DNA of 64,000 nucleotides from the NCBI GenBank assembly GCA_037951165.1, contig JBBDHG010000030.1:145001-209000 (forward strand), given 5' to 3'. Made by a program: the position numbers and the translations under genes. Positions 1-14,060 of this stretch are shown piece by piece. A model generated the notes under the pieces. The model was not told the DNA's origin. It made no database searches and worked only from the letters and a program-made list of their open reading frames with translations. Source of the DNA: Lophius americanus. Lineage: Eukaryota > Chordata > Actinopteri > Lophiiformes > Lophiidae. Each line of letters opens with the position of its first letter. The first letter of the stretch is position 1.

Positions 1-899
1 TCTAGATCTATGTATCTATCTATCTATCTATCTATCTATGTATCTAGATCTATATATGTATCTAGATCTATCTATGTATCTAGATCTATCTATGTATATA
101 GATCTATCTATCTATGTATATAGATCTATCTATCTATCTATCTATCTAGATCTATGTATCTAGATCAATCTAGATAGATCTATGTATATATCTAGATCTA
201 TCTATGTATCTATCTAGATCTATCTATCTATCTATCTATATCTATCTATCTAGATCTATCTATCTAGATCTATCTATTTATATAGATCTATGTATCTAGA
301 TCAATCTAGATAGATCTATCTATCTATTTAGATCTATCTATCTATGTAACTATCTAGATCTATCTAGATCTATCTATCTATCTATCTAGATCTATCTATC
401 TATGTATATATCTAGATCTATCTAGATCTATCTATCTAGATCTACCTATCTAGATCTATCTATCTATCTACATCTATCTAGATCTATGTATCTATCTAGA
501 TCTATCTATCTATCTATCTGTCTATCTATATAGATCTATCTATCTATCTATATAGATCTATCTATCTATCTATATAGATCTATCTATCTATCTATATAGA
601 TCTATCTATCAATCTATCTATGTATCTAGATCTATCTATGTATCTACATCTATCTATGTATCTAGATCTATCTATCTATCTATATAGATCTATCTATCTA
701 TCGATCTATATAGATCTATCTATATAGATCTATCTATATAGATCTATCTATCTATCTATCTAGATCTATCTATGTATCTATCTAGATCTATCTATCTATC
801 TATCTAGATCTATCTATGTATCTATCTAGATCTATCTAGATCTATGTATCTATGTATCTATCTATCTATCTATCTAGATCTATCTATCTATCTATCTAG

Positions 900-940
<41 letters not shown>

Positions 941-1101
941 GCTATGTATCTATCTAGATCTATCTAGCTATATATCTATCTAGATCTATCTAGATCTATG
1001 TATCTATCTATCTAGATCTATCTATCTATCTATCTATCTATATAGATCTATGTATCTAGATCAATCTAGATAGATCTATCTAGATCTATCTATGTATATA
1101 G

Positions 1102-1135
<34 letters not shown>

Positions 1136-2351
1136 GTATCTAGATCTATCTATGTATCTAGTTCTATCTATGTATATAGATCTATCTATCTATGTATATA
1201 GATCTATCTATCTATCTATCTATCTATATAGATCTATGTATCTAGATCAATCTAGATAGATCTATCTATCTATCTAGATCTATCTATCTATCTAGATCTA
1301 TCTAGATCTATCTATCTATCTAGATCTATCTATCTATCTAGATCTATCTATCTATCTAGATCTATCTAGATCTATCTATCTATCTAGATCTATCTATCTA
1401 TCTATCTATCTAGATCTATCTATGTATCTATCTAGATCTATCTATCTATTTAGATCTATCTATCTATCTAGATCTATCTATCTATGTATCTATCTAGATC
1501 TATCTATCTATCTAGATCTATCTAGCTATGAATCTATCTAGATCTATCTATCTATATCGATCTATCTATCTATCTAGATCTATCTAGCTATGTATCTATC
1601 TATCTAGATCTATCTATGTATCTCTCTAGATCTATCTATCTATTTAGATCTATCTATCTATCTAGATCTATCTATCTATGTATCTATCTATGTATCTATC
1701 TAGATCTATCTATCTATCTATCTATCTATATAGATCTATGTATCTAGATCAATCTAGATAGATCTATCTATATATTTAGATCTATCTAGCTATGTATCTA
1801 TCTATCTAGATCTATCTATGTATCTATCTAGATCTATCTATCTATTTAGATCTATCTATCTATCTAGATCTATCTATCTATGTATCTATCTATGTATCTA
1901 TCTAGATCTATCTATATAGATCTATGTATCTAGATCAATCTAGATAGATCTATCTATATATTTAGATCTATCCATCTATGTAACTATCTAGATCTATCTA
2001 GATCTATCTAGATCTATCTATCTATCTATCTATGTATCTAGATCTATCTTTGTATCTAGATCTATCTATGTATCTAGATCTATCTATCTATCTATCTATA
2101 TAGATCTATGTATCTAGATCAATCTAGATAGATCTATCTATCTATATAGATCTATCTATGTATCTATCTAGATCTATCTATCTATCTATCTAGATCTATC
2201 TATGCATCTATCTAGATCTATCTATCTATCTAGATCTATGTATCTATCTATCTATCTATCTATCTATGTATCTAGATCTATCTATGTATCTAGATCTATC
2301 TATGTATCTAGATCTATCTATGTATATAGATCTATCTATCTATGTATATAG

Positions 2352-2392
<41 letters not shown>

Positions 2393-3009
2393 GATCTATG
2401 TATCTAGATCTATCTAGATAGATCTATGTATATATCTAGATCTATCTATGTATCTATCTAGATCGATCTATCTATATCTATCTATCTATATCTATCTATC
2501 TAGATCTATCTATCTAGATCTATCTATTTATATAGATCTATGTATCTAGATCAATCTAGATAGATCTATCTATCTATTTAGATCTATCTATCTATGTAAC
2601 TATCTAGATCTATCTAGATCTATCTATCTATCTATCTAGATCTATCTAGATCTATCTATCTATCTATCTAGATCTATCTATCTATGTATATATCTAGATC
2701 TATCTAGATCTATCTAGATCTATCTAGATCTATGTATCTATCTAGATCTATCTATCTATCTATCTATCTGTCTATCTATATAGATCTATCTATCTATCTA
2801 TATAGATCTATCTATCTATCTATATAGATCTATCTATCAATCTATCTATGTATCTAGATCTATCTATGTATCTACATCTATCTATGTATCTAGATCTATC
2901 TATCTATCTATATAGATCTATCTATCTATCGATCTATATAGATCTATCTATATAGATCTATCTATATAGATCTATCTATCTATCTATATAGATCTATCTA
3001 TCTAAATAG

Positions 3010-3530
3010 ATCTATGTATATAGATCTATCTATCTATCTATCTATCTATAAATCTAGATCTATCTATCTATCTATCTATAAATCTATCTATAAATCTAGA
3101 TCTATCTAGATCTATCTATGTATCTAGATCTATCTATCTATATAGATCTATCGATCTATGTATATAGATCTATCTATCTATCTATCTATCTATATAGATC
3201 TATCTATCTATCTATATAGATCTATTTATCTATCTATATAGATCTATCTATCTATCTATATAGATCAATCTATCTATCTATCTATAAATCTATCTATAAA
3301 TCTAGATCTATCTATCTATATAGATCTATTTATCTATCTATATAGATCTATCTATCTATCTATATAGATCAATCTATCTATCTATCTATAAATCTATCTA
3401 TAAATCTAGATCTATCTATCTATATAGATCTATTTATCTATCTATATAGATCTATCTATCTATCTATATAGATCAATCTATCTATCTATCTATAAATCTA
3501 TCTATAAATCTATCTATGTATCTAGATCTA
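3010..3530. repeat. 104-bp A-tract subarray, copy 1
   Basis: This satellite stretch carries TAAATC variants in a regular pattern. The landmark TAAATCTATCTATAAATC falls at about 3285, 3389 and 3493, giving a 104-bp unit. Each unit also holds one TTTATC and one AGATCAATC variant. Related subarrays lie at 12,930-13,520 and 16,070-16,760. Confidence 0.8.
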
Positions 3531-3812
3531 TCTATGTATCTACATCTATCTATGTATCTAGATCTATCTATCTATCTATATAGATCTATCTATCTATCGA
3601 TCTATATAGATCTATCTATATAGATCTATCTATATAGATCTATCTATCTATCTATCTAGATCTATCTATGTATCTATCTAGATCTATCTATCTATCTAGA
3701 TCTATCTATCTATCTATCTAGATCTATCTATGTATCTATCAAGATCTATCTAGATCTATGTATCTATGTATCTATGTATCTATCTATCTATCTATCTATA
3801 TAGATCTATGTA

Positions 3813-5579
3813 TCTAGATCAGTCTAGATAGATCTATCTATCTATCTAGATCTATCTATGTATATAGATTTATCTATGTATCTAGATCTATCTATGTATA
3901 TAGATCTATCTATCTATCTATCTATGTATCTATGTATCTAGATCTATCTATGTATCTAGATCTATCTATGTATCTAGATCTATCTATGTATATAGATCTA
4001 TCTATCTATGTATATATCTAGATCTATCTAGGTCTATCTATCTAGATCTATCTATCTAGATCTATCTATCTAGATAGATCTATCTATCTATCTATCTAGA
4101 TCTATCTATCTATCTAGATCTATCTATCTATCTATCTATCTATCTATGTATCTATCTATGTATCTAGATCTATCTATGTATCTAGATCTATCTATCTATC
4201 TATCTATCTATCTATATAGATCTATGTATCTAGATCAATCTAGATAGATCTATCTATCTATCTAGATCTATCTATGTATCTATCTAGATCTATCTATCTA
4301 TCTATCTAGATCTATCTATGTATCTATCTAGATCTATCTATCTATCTAGATCTATGTATCTATCTATCTATCTATCTATGTATCTAGATCTATCTATGTA
4401 TCTAGATCTATCTATGTATGTAGATCTATCTATGTATATAGATCTATCTATCTATGTATATAGATCTATCTATCTATCTATCTATCTATCTAGATCTATG
4501 TATCTAGATCAATCTAGATAGATCTATGTATATATCTAGATCTATCTATGTATCTATCTAGATCTATCTATCTAGATCTATCTATCTAGATCTATCTATC
4601 TAGATCTATCTATCTAGATCTATCTATTTATATAGATCTATGTATCTAGATCAATCTAGATAGATCTATCTATCTATTTAGATCTATCTATCTATGTAAC
4701 TATCTAGATCTATCTAGATCTATCTATCTATCTATCTAGATCTATCTATCTATGTATATATCTAGATCTATCTAGATCTATCTATCTAGATCTACCTATC
4801 TAGATCTATCTATCTATCTAGATCTATCTAGATCTATGTATCTATCTAGATCTATCTATCTATCTATCTATCTGTCTATCTATATAGATCTATCTATATA
4901 TCTATATAGATCTATCTATCTATCTATATAGATCTATCTATCTTTCTATATAGATCTATCTATCAATCTATCTATGTATCTAGATCTATCTATGTATCTA
5001 CATCTATCTATGTATCTAGATCTATCTATCTATCTATATAGATCTATCTATCTATCGATCTATATAGATCTATCTATATAGATCTATCTATATAGATCTA
5101 TCTATCTATCTATCTAGATCTATCTATGTATCTATCTAGATCTATCTATCTATCTAGATCTATCTATCTATCTATCTAGATCTATCTATGTATCTATCAA
5201 GATCTATCTAGATCTATGTATCTATGTATCTATGTATCTATCTATCTATCTATCTATATAGATCTATGTATCTAGATCAATCTAGATAGATCTATCTATC
5301 TATCTAGATCTATCTATGTATATAGATTTATCTATGTATCTAGATCTATCTATGTATATAGATCTATCTATCTATCTATCTATCTATGTATCTATGTATC
5401 TAGATCTATCTATGTATCTAGATCTATCTATGTATCTAGATCTATCTATGTATATAGATCTATCTATCTATGTATATATCTAGATCTATCTAGATCTATC
5501 TATCTAGATCTATCTATCTAGATCTATCTATCTAGATAGATCTATCTATCTATCTATCTAGATCTATCTATCTATCTAG

Positions 5580-5613
<34 letters not shown>

Positions 5614-5651
5614 GTATCTATCTATGTATCTAGATCTATCTATGTATCTAG

Positions 5652-5685
<34 letters not shown>

Positions 5686-6728
5686 ATAGATCTATGTATC
5701 TAGATCAATCTAGATAGATCTATCTATCTATCTAGATCTATCTATGTATCTATCTAGATCTATCTATCTATCTATCTAGATCTATCTATGTATCTATCTA
5801 GATCTATCTATCTATCTAGATCTATGTATCTATCTATCTATCTATCTATGTATCTAGATCTATCTATGTATCTAGATCTATCTATGTATGTAGATCTATC
5901 TATGTATATAGATCTATCTATCTATGTATATAGATCTATCTATCTATCTATCTATCTATCTAGATCTATGTATCTAGATCAATCTAGATAGATCTATGTA
6001 TATATCTAGATCTATCTATGTATCTATCTAGATCTATCTATCTAGATCTATCTATCTAGATCTATCTATCTAGATCTATCTATCTAGATCTATCTATTTA
6101 TATAGATCTATGTATCTAGATCAATCTAGATAGATCTATCTATCTATTTAGATCTATCTATCTATGTAACTATCTAGATCTATCTAGATCTATCTATCTA
6201 TCTATCTAGATCTATCTATCTATGTATATATCTAGATCTATCTAGATCTATCTATCTAGATCTACCTATCTAGATCTATCTATCTATCTAGATCTATCTA
6301 GATCTATGTATCTATCTAGATCTATCTATCTATCTATCTATCTATCTGTCTATCTATATAGATCTATCTATATATCTATATAGATCTATCTATCTATCTA
6401 TATAGATCTATCTATCTATCTATATAGATCTATCTATCAATCTATCTATGTATCTAGATCTATCTATGTATCTACATCTATCTATGTATCTAGATCTATC
6501 TATCTATCTATATAGATCTATCTATCTATCGATCTATATAGATCTATCTATATAGATCTATCTATATAGATCTATCTATCTATCTATCTAGATCTATCTA
6601 TGTATCTATCTAGATCTATCTATCTATCTAGATCTATCTATCTATCTATCTAGATCTATCTATGTATCTATCTAGATCTATCTAGATCTATGTATCTATG
6701 TATCTATCTATCTATATAGATCTATGTA
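3813..6728. repeat. 1.46-1.47-kb tandem duplication of satellite
   Basis: Two adjacent long copies, about 3,813-5,270 and 5,271-6,728. Landmarks repeat at offsets of 1,458 (TCTAGATC at 3813 and 5271), 1,470 (TGTAAC at 4695 and 6165; the 204-bp segments 4318-4521 and 5788-5991 have identical translations) and 1,474 (TCTGTC at 4871 and 6345). The small offset changes are 4-bp unit gains or losses. A third, more distant copy containing the same 204-bp segment begins near 7,560 (segment at 8113-8316). Confidence 0.85.
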
Positions 6729-6994
6729 TCTAGATCAATCTAGATAGATCTATCTATCTATCTAGATCTATCTATGTATATAGATCTATCTATGTATCTA
6801 GATCTATCTATGTATATAGATCTATCTATCTATCTATGTATCTAGATCTATCTATGTATCTAGATCTATCTATGTATCTAGATCTATCTATGTATATAGA
6901 TCTATCTATCTATGTATATAGATCTATCTATGTATATAGATCTTTCTATCTATGTATATAGATCTATCTATCCATCTATCTATCTATCTATCTA

Positions 6995-7160
6995 TATAAT
7001 AATAAATAATAATAATACATTTAATTTATAATGCACTTTACATTTGGATCAAATCTCAAAGTGCTACAAGGCAAAAGCAGATAAAAGCATCAATAAAAAA
7101 TAAATAAATAAATAATAATAATAACTATACAAAAACGTGACCAAAAGCATTAATGTTAAT
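6995..7160. repeat. AT-rich dispersed repeat fragment, copy 1
   Basis: About 165 bp of non-satellite sequence. It starts with an ATA/AAT run, passes through TTTATAATGCACTTTACATT, a CAAATCTCAAAGTGCTACA stretch and GGCAAAAGCAGATAAAAGC, then an AAAT/AATA run, and ends in AGCATTAATGTTAAT. There is no open frame. The simple-sequence run at its left edge would be a 3' tail if the element lies on the minus strand, so it may be the 3' end of a LINE or SINE. The family is not identified. Two further copies follow at 9,289 and 10,386. Confidence 0.8.
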
Positions 7161-9288
7161 AGATCTATGTATCTAGATAGATCTATCTATCTATCTAGAT
7201 CTATCTATCTATGTATCTATCTAGATCTATCTATCTATCTATCTAGATCTATCGATCTATCTATCTAGATCTATCGATCTATCTATCTATCTATCTAGAT
7301 CTATCTATGTATCTATCTATATATCTATCTATCTATCTATCTATCTAGATCTATCTAGATCTATGTATCTATCTAGATCTATCTATCTATCTATCTATCA
7401 GTCTATCTATATAGATCTATCTATATATCTATATAGATCTATCTATCTATCTATATAGATCTATCTATCTATCTATATAGATCTATCTATCAATCTATCT
7501 ATGTATCTAGATCTATCTATGTATCTACATCTATCTATGTATCTAGATCTATCTATCTATCTATATAGATCTATCTATATAGATCTATCTATATAGATCT
7601 ATCTATATAGATCTATCTATATAGATCTATCTATATAGATCTATCTATCTATCTATCTAGATCTATCTATGTATCTATCTAGATCTATCTATCTATCTAG
7701 ATCTATCTATCTATCTATCTAGATCTGTCTATGTATCTATCTAGATCTATCTAGATCTATGTATCTATGTATCTATCTATCTATATAGATCTATGTATCT
7801 AGATCAATCTAGATAGATCTATCTATCTATCTAGATCTATCTATGTATATAGATCTATCTATGTATCTAGATCTATCTATGTATATAGATCTATCTATCT
7901 ATCTATCTATGTATCTATGTATCTAGATCTATCTATGTATCTAGATCTATCTATGTATCTAGATCTATCTATGTATCTAGATCTATCTATCTATCTATCT
8001 ATCTATCTATATAGATCTATGTATCTAGATCAATCTAGATAGATCTATCTATCTATCTAGATCTATCTATGTATCTATCTAGATCTATCTATCTATCTAT
8101 CTAGATCTATCTATGTATCTATCTAGATCTATCTATCTATCTAGATCTATGTATCTATCTATCTATCTATCTATGTATCTAGATCTATCTATGTATCTAG
8201 ATCTATCTATGTATGTAGATCTATCTATGTATATAGATCTATCTATCTATGTATATAGATCTATCTATCTATCTATCTATCTATCTAGATCTATGTATCT
8301 AGATCAATCTAGATAGATCTATGTATATATCTAGATCTATCTATGTATCTATCTAGATCTATCTATCTAGATCTATCTATCTAGATCTAGCTATCTAGAT
8401 CTATCTATTTATATAGATCTATGTATCTAGATCAATCTAGATAGATCTATCTATCTATTTAGATCTATCTATCTATGTAACTATCTAGATCTATCTAGAT
8501 CTATCTATCTAGATCTATCTATCTATGTATATATCTAGATCTATCTAGATCTATCTATCTAGATCTACCTATCTAGATCTATCTATCTATCTAGATCTAT
8601 CTAGATCTATGTATCTATCTAGATCTATCTATCTATCTATCTATCTGTCTATCTATATAGATCTATCTATATATCTATATAGATCTATCTATCTATCTAT
8701 ATAGATCTATCTATCTATCTATATAGATCTATCTATCAATCTATCTATGTATCTAGATCTATCTATGTATCTACATCTATCTATGTATCTAGATCTATCT
8801 ATCTATCTATATAGATCTATCTATCTATCGATCTATATAGATCTATCTATATAGATCTATCTATATAGATCTATCTATCTATCTATCTAGATCTATCTAT
8901 GTATCTATCTAGATCTATCTATCTATCTAGATCTATCTATCTATCTATCTAGATCTATCTATGTATCTATCTAGATCTATCTAGATCTATGTATCTATCT
9001 ATCTATATAGATCTATGTATCTAGATCAATCTAGATAGATCTATCTATCTATCTAGATCTATCTATGTATATAGATCTATCTATGTATCTAGATCTATCT
9101 ATGTATATAGATCTATCTATCTATCTATCTATGTATCTATGTATCTAGATCTATCTATGTATCTAGATCTATCTATGTATCTAGATCTATCTATGTATAT
9201 AGATCTATCTATCTATGTATATAGATCTATCTATGTATATAGATCTTTCTATCTATGTATATAGATCTATCTATCTATCTATCTATCT
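7161..9288. repeat. TCTA-oriented satellite between dispersed-repeat copies 1 and 2
   Basis: The same tetranucleotide grammar as the left block. It includes ATCGAT variants at 7,250-7,290 just after the dispersed repeat, a TGTAAC landmark at 8476, and another copy of the 204-bp segment (8113-8316). Together with copy 1 of the dispersed repeat it forms a unit of 2,295 bp, measured from GCACTTTA at 7033 to GCACTTTA at 9328. No gene is present. Confidence 0.95.
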
Positions 9289-9452
9289 ATATAATAATAA
9301 ATAATAATAATACATTTAATTTATAATGCACTTTACATTTGGATCAAATCTCAAAGTGCTACAAGGCAAAAGCAGATAAAAGCATCAATAAAAAATAAAT
9401 AAATAAATAATAATAATTATACAAAAACGTGACCAAAAGCATTAATGTTAAT
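9289..9452. repeat. AT-rich dispersed repeat fragment, copy 2
   Basis: The same sequence as 6,995-7,160, in the same orientation and with the same flanking satellite on both sides. It differs by a 3-bp shorter AAT run and by ATTATAC in place of ACTATAC. Shared flanks show that it was multiplied by segmental duplication of the satellite and not by a new insertion. Confidence 0.82.
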
Positions 9453-10350
9453 AGATCTATGTATCTAGATAGATCTATCTATCTATCTAGATCTATCTAT
9501 CTATGTATCTATCTAGATCTATCTATCTATCTATCTAGATCTATCGATCTATCTATCTAGATCTATCGATCTATCTATCTAGATCTATCGATCTATCTAT
9601 CTATCTAGATCTATCTATGTATCTATCTATATATCTATCTATCTATCTATCTATCTAGATCTATCTAGATCTATGTATCTATCTAGATCTATCTATCTAT
9701 CTAGATCTATCTATCTATCTATCTATCTGTCTATCTATATAGATCTATCTATATATCTATATAGATCTATCTATCTATCTATATAGATCTATCTATCTAT
9801 CTATATAGATCTATCTATCAATCTATCTATGTATCTAGATCTATCTATGTATCTACATCTATCTATGTATCTAGATCTATCTATCTATCTATATAGATCT
9901 ATCTATCTATCGATCTATATAGATCTATCTATATAGATCTATCTATATAGATCTATCTATCTATCTATCTAGATCTATCTATGTATCTATCTAGATCTAT
10001 CTATCTATCTAGATCTATCTATCTATCTATCTAGATCTATCTATGTATCTATCTAGATCTATCTAGATCTATGTATCTATGTATCTATCTATCTATATAG
10101 ATCTATGTATCTAGATCAATCTAGATAGATCTATCTATCTATCTAGATCTATCTATGTATATAGATCTATCTATGTATCTAGATCTATCTATGTATATAG
10201 ATCTATCTATCTATCTATGTATCTATGTATCTAGATCTATCTATGTATCTAGATCTATCTATGTATCTAGATCTATCTATGTATATAGATCTATCTATCT
10301 ATGTATATAGATCTATCTATGTATATAGATCTTTCTATCTATGTATATAG

Positions 10351-10384
<34 letters not shown>

Positions 10385-10385
10385 A
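9453..10385. repeat. TCTA-oriented satellite between dispersed-repeat copies 2 and 3
   Basis: Tetranucleotide satellite with AGATCTATCGATCT variants at about 9,540-9,600. With copy 2 of the dispersed repeat it makes a 1,094-bp unit (GCACTTTA at 9328 and 10422). No gene is present. Confidence 0.95.
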
Positions 10386-10549
10386 TAATAATAAATAATA
10401 ATAATACATTTAATTTATAATGCACTTTACATTTGGATCAAATCTCAAAGTGCTACAAGGCAAAAGCAGATAAAAGCATCAATAAAAAATAAATAAATAA
10501 ATAATAATAATAACTATACAAAAACGTGACCAAAAGCATTAATGTTAAT
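10386..10549. repeat. AT-rich dispersed repeat fragment, copy 3
   Basis: Third copy of the 165-bp element, in the same orientation. It has the ACTATAC form and the longer AAT run seen in copy 1. The left flank (TATGTATATAGATCTTTCTATC) matches the left flanks of copies 1 and 2, again pointing to duplication of the whole segment. Confidence 0.82.
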
Positions 10550-10813
10550 AGATCTATGTATCTAGATAGATCTATCTATCTATCTAGATCTATCTATCTA
10601 TGTATCTATCTAGATCTATCTATCTATCTATCTATCTAGATCTATCGATCTATCTATCTAGATCTATCGATCTATCTATCTAGATCTATCGATCTATCTA
10701 TCTAGATCTATCGATCTATCTATCTATCTATCTATCTAGATCTATCTATGTATCTATCTATCTATCTAGATCTATCTATCTATCTATCTAGATCTATCTA
10801 TCTATCTATCTAG

Positions 10814-10850
<37 letters not shown>

Positions 10851-11107
10851 GCTATGTATCTATCTAGATCTATCTAGCTATATATCTATCTAGATCTATC
10901 TAGATCTATGTATCTATCTATCTAGATCTATCTATCTATCTATCTATCTATCTATATAGATCTATGTATCTAGATCAATCTAGATAGATCTATCTAGATC
11001 TATCTATGTATATAGATCTATCTATCTATCTATCTATCTATGTATCTAGATCTATCTATGTATCTAGTTCTATCTATGTATATAGATCTATCTATCTATG
11101 TATATAG

Positions 11108-11141
<34 letters not shown>

Positions 11142-12136
11142 ATAGATCTATGTATCTAGATCAATCTAGATAGATCTATCTATCTATCTAGATCTATCTA
11201 TCTATCTAGATCTATCTAGATCTATCTATCTATCTAGATCTATCTAGATCTATCTATCTATCTAGATCTATCTATCTATCTAGATCTATCTAGATCTATC
11301 TATCTATCTAGATCTATCTAGATCTATCTATCTATCTAGATCTATCTAGATCTATCTATCTATCTATCTAGATCTATCTATGTATCTATCTAGATCTATC
11401 TATCTATTTAGATCTATCTATCTATCTAGATCTATCTATCTATGTATCTATCTAGATCTATCTATCTATCTAGATCTATCTAGCTATGTATCTATCTAGA
11501 TCTATCTATCTATATCGATCTATCTATCTATCTAGATCTATCTAGCTATGTATCTATCTATCTAGATCTATCTATGTATCTCTCTAGATCTATCTATCTA
11601 TTTAGATCTATCTATCTATCTAGATCTATCTATCTATGTATCTATCTATGTATCTATCTAGATCTATCTATCTATTTAGATCTATCTATATAGATCTATG
11701 TATCTAGATCAATCTAGATAGATCTATCTATATATTTAGATCTATCCATCTATGTAACTATCTAGATCTATCTAGATCTATCAATCTAGATCTATCTATC
11801 TATCTAGATCTATCTAGATCTATCTATCTAGATCTATCTATCTAGATAGATCTATCTAGATAGATCTATCTAGATAGATCTATCTATCTATCTAGATCTA
11901 TCTATCTATCTATCTATCTATCTATGTATCTAGATCTATCTTTGTATCTAGATCTATCTATGTATCTAGATCTATCTATCTATCTATCTATATAGATCTA
12001 TGTATCTAGATCAATCTAGATAGATCTATCTATCTATATAGATCTATCTATGTATCTATCTAGATCTATCTATCTATCTATCTAGATCTATCTATCTATG
12101 TATCTATCTAGATCTATCTATCTATCTAGATCTATG

Positions 12137-12175
<39 letters not shown>

Positions 12176-12929
12176 GTATCTAGATCTATCTATGTATCTA
12201 GATCTATCTATGTATCTAGATCTATCTATGTATATAGATCTATCTATCTATGTATATAGATCTATCTATCTATCTATCTATCTATCTAGATCTATGTATC
12301 TAGATCAATCTAGATAGATCTATGTATATATCTAGATCTATCTATGTATCTATCTAGATCTATCTATCTATCTATCTATATCTATCTATCTAGATCTATC
12401 TATCTAGATCTATCTATTTATATAGATCTATGTATAACTAGATCAATCTAGATAGATCTATCTATCTATTTAGATCTATCTATCTATGTAACTATCTAGA
12501 TCTATCTAGATCTATCTATCTATCTATCTAGATCTATCTAGATCTATCTATCTATCTAGATCTATCTATCTATGTATATATCTAGATCTATCTAGATCTA
12601 TCTATCTAGATCTATCTATCTAGATCTATCTAGATCTATGTATCTATCTAGATCTATCTATCTATCTATCTATATAGATCTATCTATCTATCTATATAGA
12701 TCTATCTATCTATCTATATAGATCTATCTATCAATCTATCTATGTATCTAGATCTATCTATGTATCTACATCTATCTATGTATCTAGATCTATCTATCTA
12801 TCTATATAGATCTATCTATCTATCGATCTATATAGATCTATCTATATAGATCTATCTATATAGATCTATCTATCTATCTATATAGATCTATCTATCTAAA
12901 TAGATCTATGTATATAGATCTATCTATCT

Positions 12930-13520
12930 ATCTATAAATCTATCTATAAATCTAGATCTATCTAGATCTATCTATGTATCTAGATCTATCTATCTATATA
13001 GATCTATCGATCTATGTATATAGATCTATCTATCTATCTATCTATCTATATAGATCTATCTATCTATCTATATAGATCTATTTATCTATCTATATAGATC
13101 TATCTATCTATCTATATAGATCAATCTATCTATCTATCTATAAATCTATCTATAAATCTAGATCTATCTATCTATATAGATCTATTTATCTATCTATATA
13201 GATCTATCTATCTATCTATATAGATCAATCTATCTATCTATCTATAAATCTATCTATAAATCTAGATCTATCTATCTATATAGATCTATTTATCTATCTA
13301 TATAGATCTATCTATCTATCTATATAGATCAATCTATCTATCTATCTATAAATCTATCTATAAATCTAGATCTATCTATCTATATAGATCTATTTATCTA
13401 TCTATATAGATCTATCTATCTATCTATATAGATCAATCTATCTATCTATATAGATCAATCTATCTATCTATCTATCTATCTATAAATCTATCTATAAATC
13501 TAGATCTATCTATCTATCTA
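12930..13520. repeat. 104-bp A-tract subarray, copy 2
   Basis: The TAAATC landmark falls at 13141, 13245 and 13349, a 104-bp unit. The unit resembles the one at 3,010-3,530 but is present in more copies. Each unit is an ordered set of tetranucleotide variants (TAAATC, TTTATC, AGATCAATC), so the subarray is a second-order repeat built on the GATA satellite. Confidence 0.82.
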
Positions 13521-13699
13521 TAAATCTAGATCTATCTATGTATCTAGATCTATCTATGTATCTAGATCTATCTATGTATCTAGATCTATCTATATAGATC
13601 TATGTATCTAGATCTATCTATCTATCTATCTATATAGATCTATCTATCTATGTATATAGATCTATCTATTTATGTATATAGATCTATCTATCTATGTAT

Positions 13700-14060
13700 A
13701 TAGATCTATCGATCTATCTAGATCTATCGATCGATCTAGATCTATCGATCTATCTAGATCTATCGATCTATCTAGATCTATCTAGATCTATCGATCTATC
13801 TATCTATCTAGGTCTATCGATCTATCTATCTATCTAGATCTATCGATCTATCTATCTAGATCTATCGATTTATCTATCTAGATCTATCGATCTATCTATC
13901 TATCTAGATCTATCGATCGATCTATCTATCTAGATCTATCGATCTATCTATCTATCTAGATCTATCGATCTATCTATCTATCTAGATCTATCGATCTATC
14001 TATCTATCTAGATCTATCGATCTATCTATCGATCTATCTATCGATCTATCTATCTAGATC
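13700..14060. repeat. ATCGAT-rich subarray, copy 1
   Basis: Runs of AGATCTATCGATCTATCTAT repeated with 16- to 28-bp spacing. The ATCGAT variant brings one of the few sources of CpG in the satellite. Similar runs occur at 7,250-7,290, 9,540-9,600, 10,640-10,720 and 16,880-17,190. Confidence 0.75.

Larger units (their letters stand above)
1..6994. repeat. TCTA-oriented tetranucleotide satellite, left block part 1
   Basis: The plus strand is made of TCTA units with variants TGTA, TATA and TTTA, broken by GA dinucleotides that create AGATCT. Successive AGATCT sites lie 4n+2 bases apart (for example at 4, 46, 64, 82 and 100). There is no unique sequence and no gene. A landmark variant, TGTAAC, occurs at 345, 1979, 2595, 4695 and 6165, which shows that longer segments have been copied. 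CpG is almost absent. Open frames here, such as 4318-4521, are repeat translations (MYLSRSIYLS and similar) and not genes. Confidence 0.97.

Noticed and set aside
4318..8316. Three identical 67-codon plus-strand open frames (4318, 5788, 8113)
   Set aside because: They translate TCTA repeats (YLSR, YLDLS) and are identical because the DNA is duplicated. There is no codon structure, splice context or domain.
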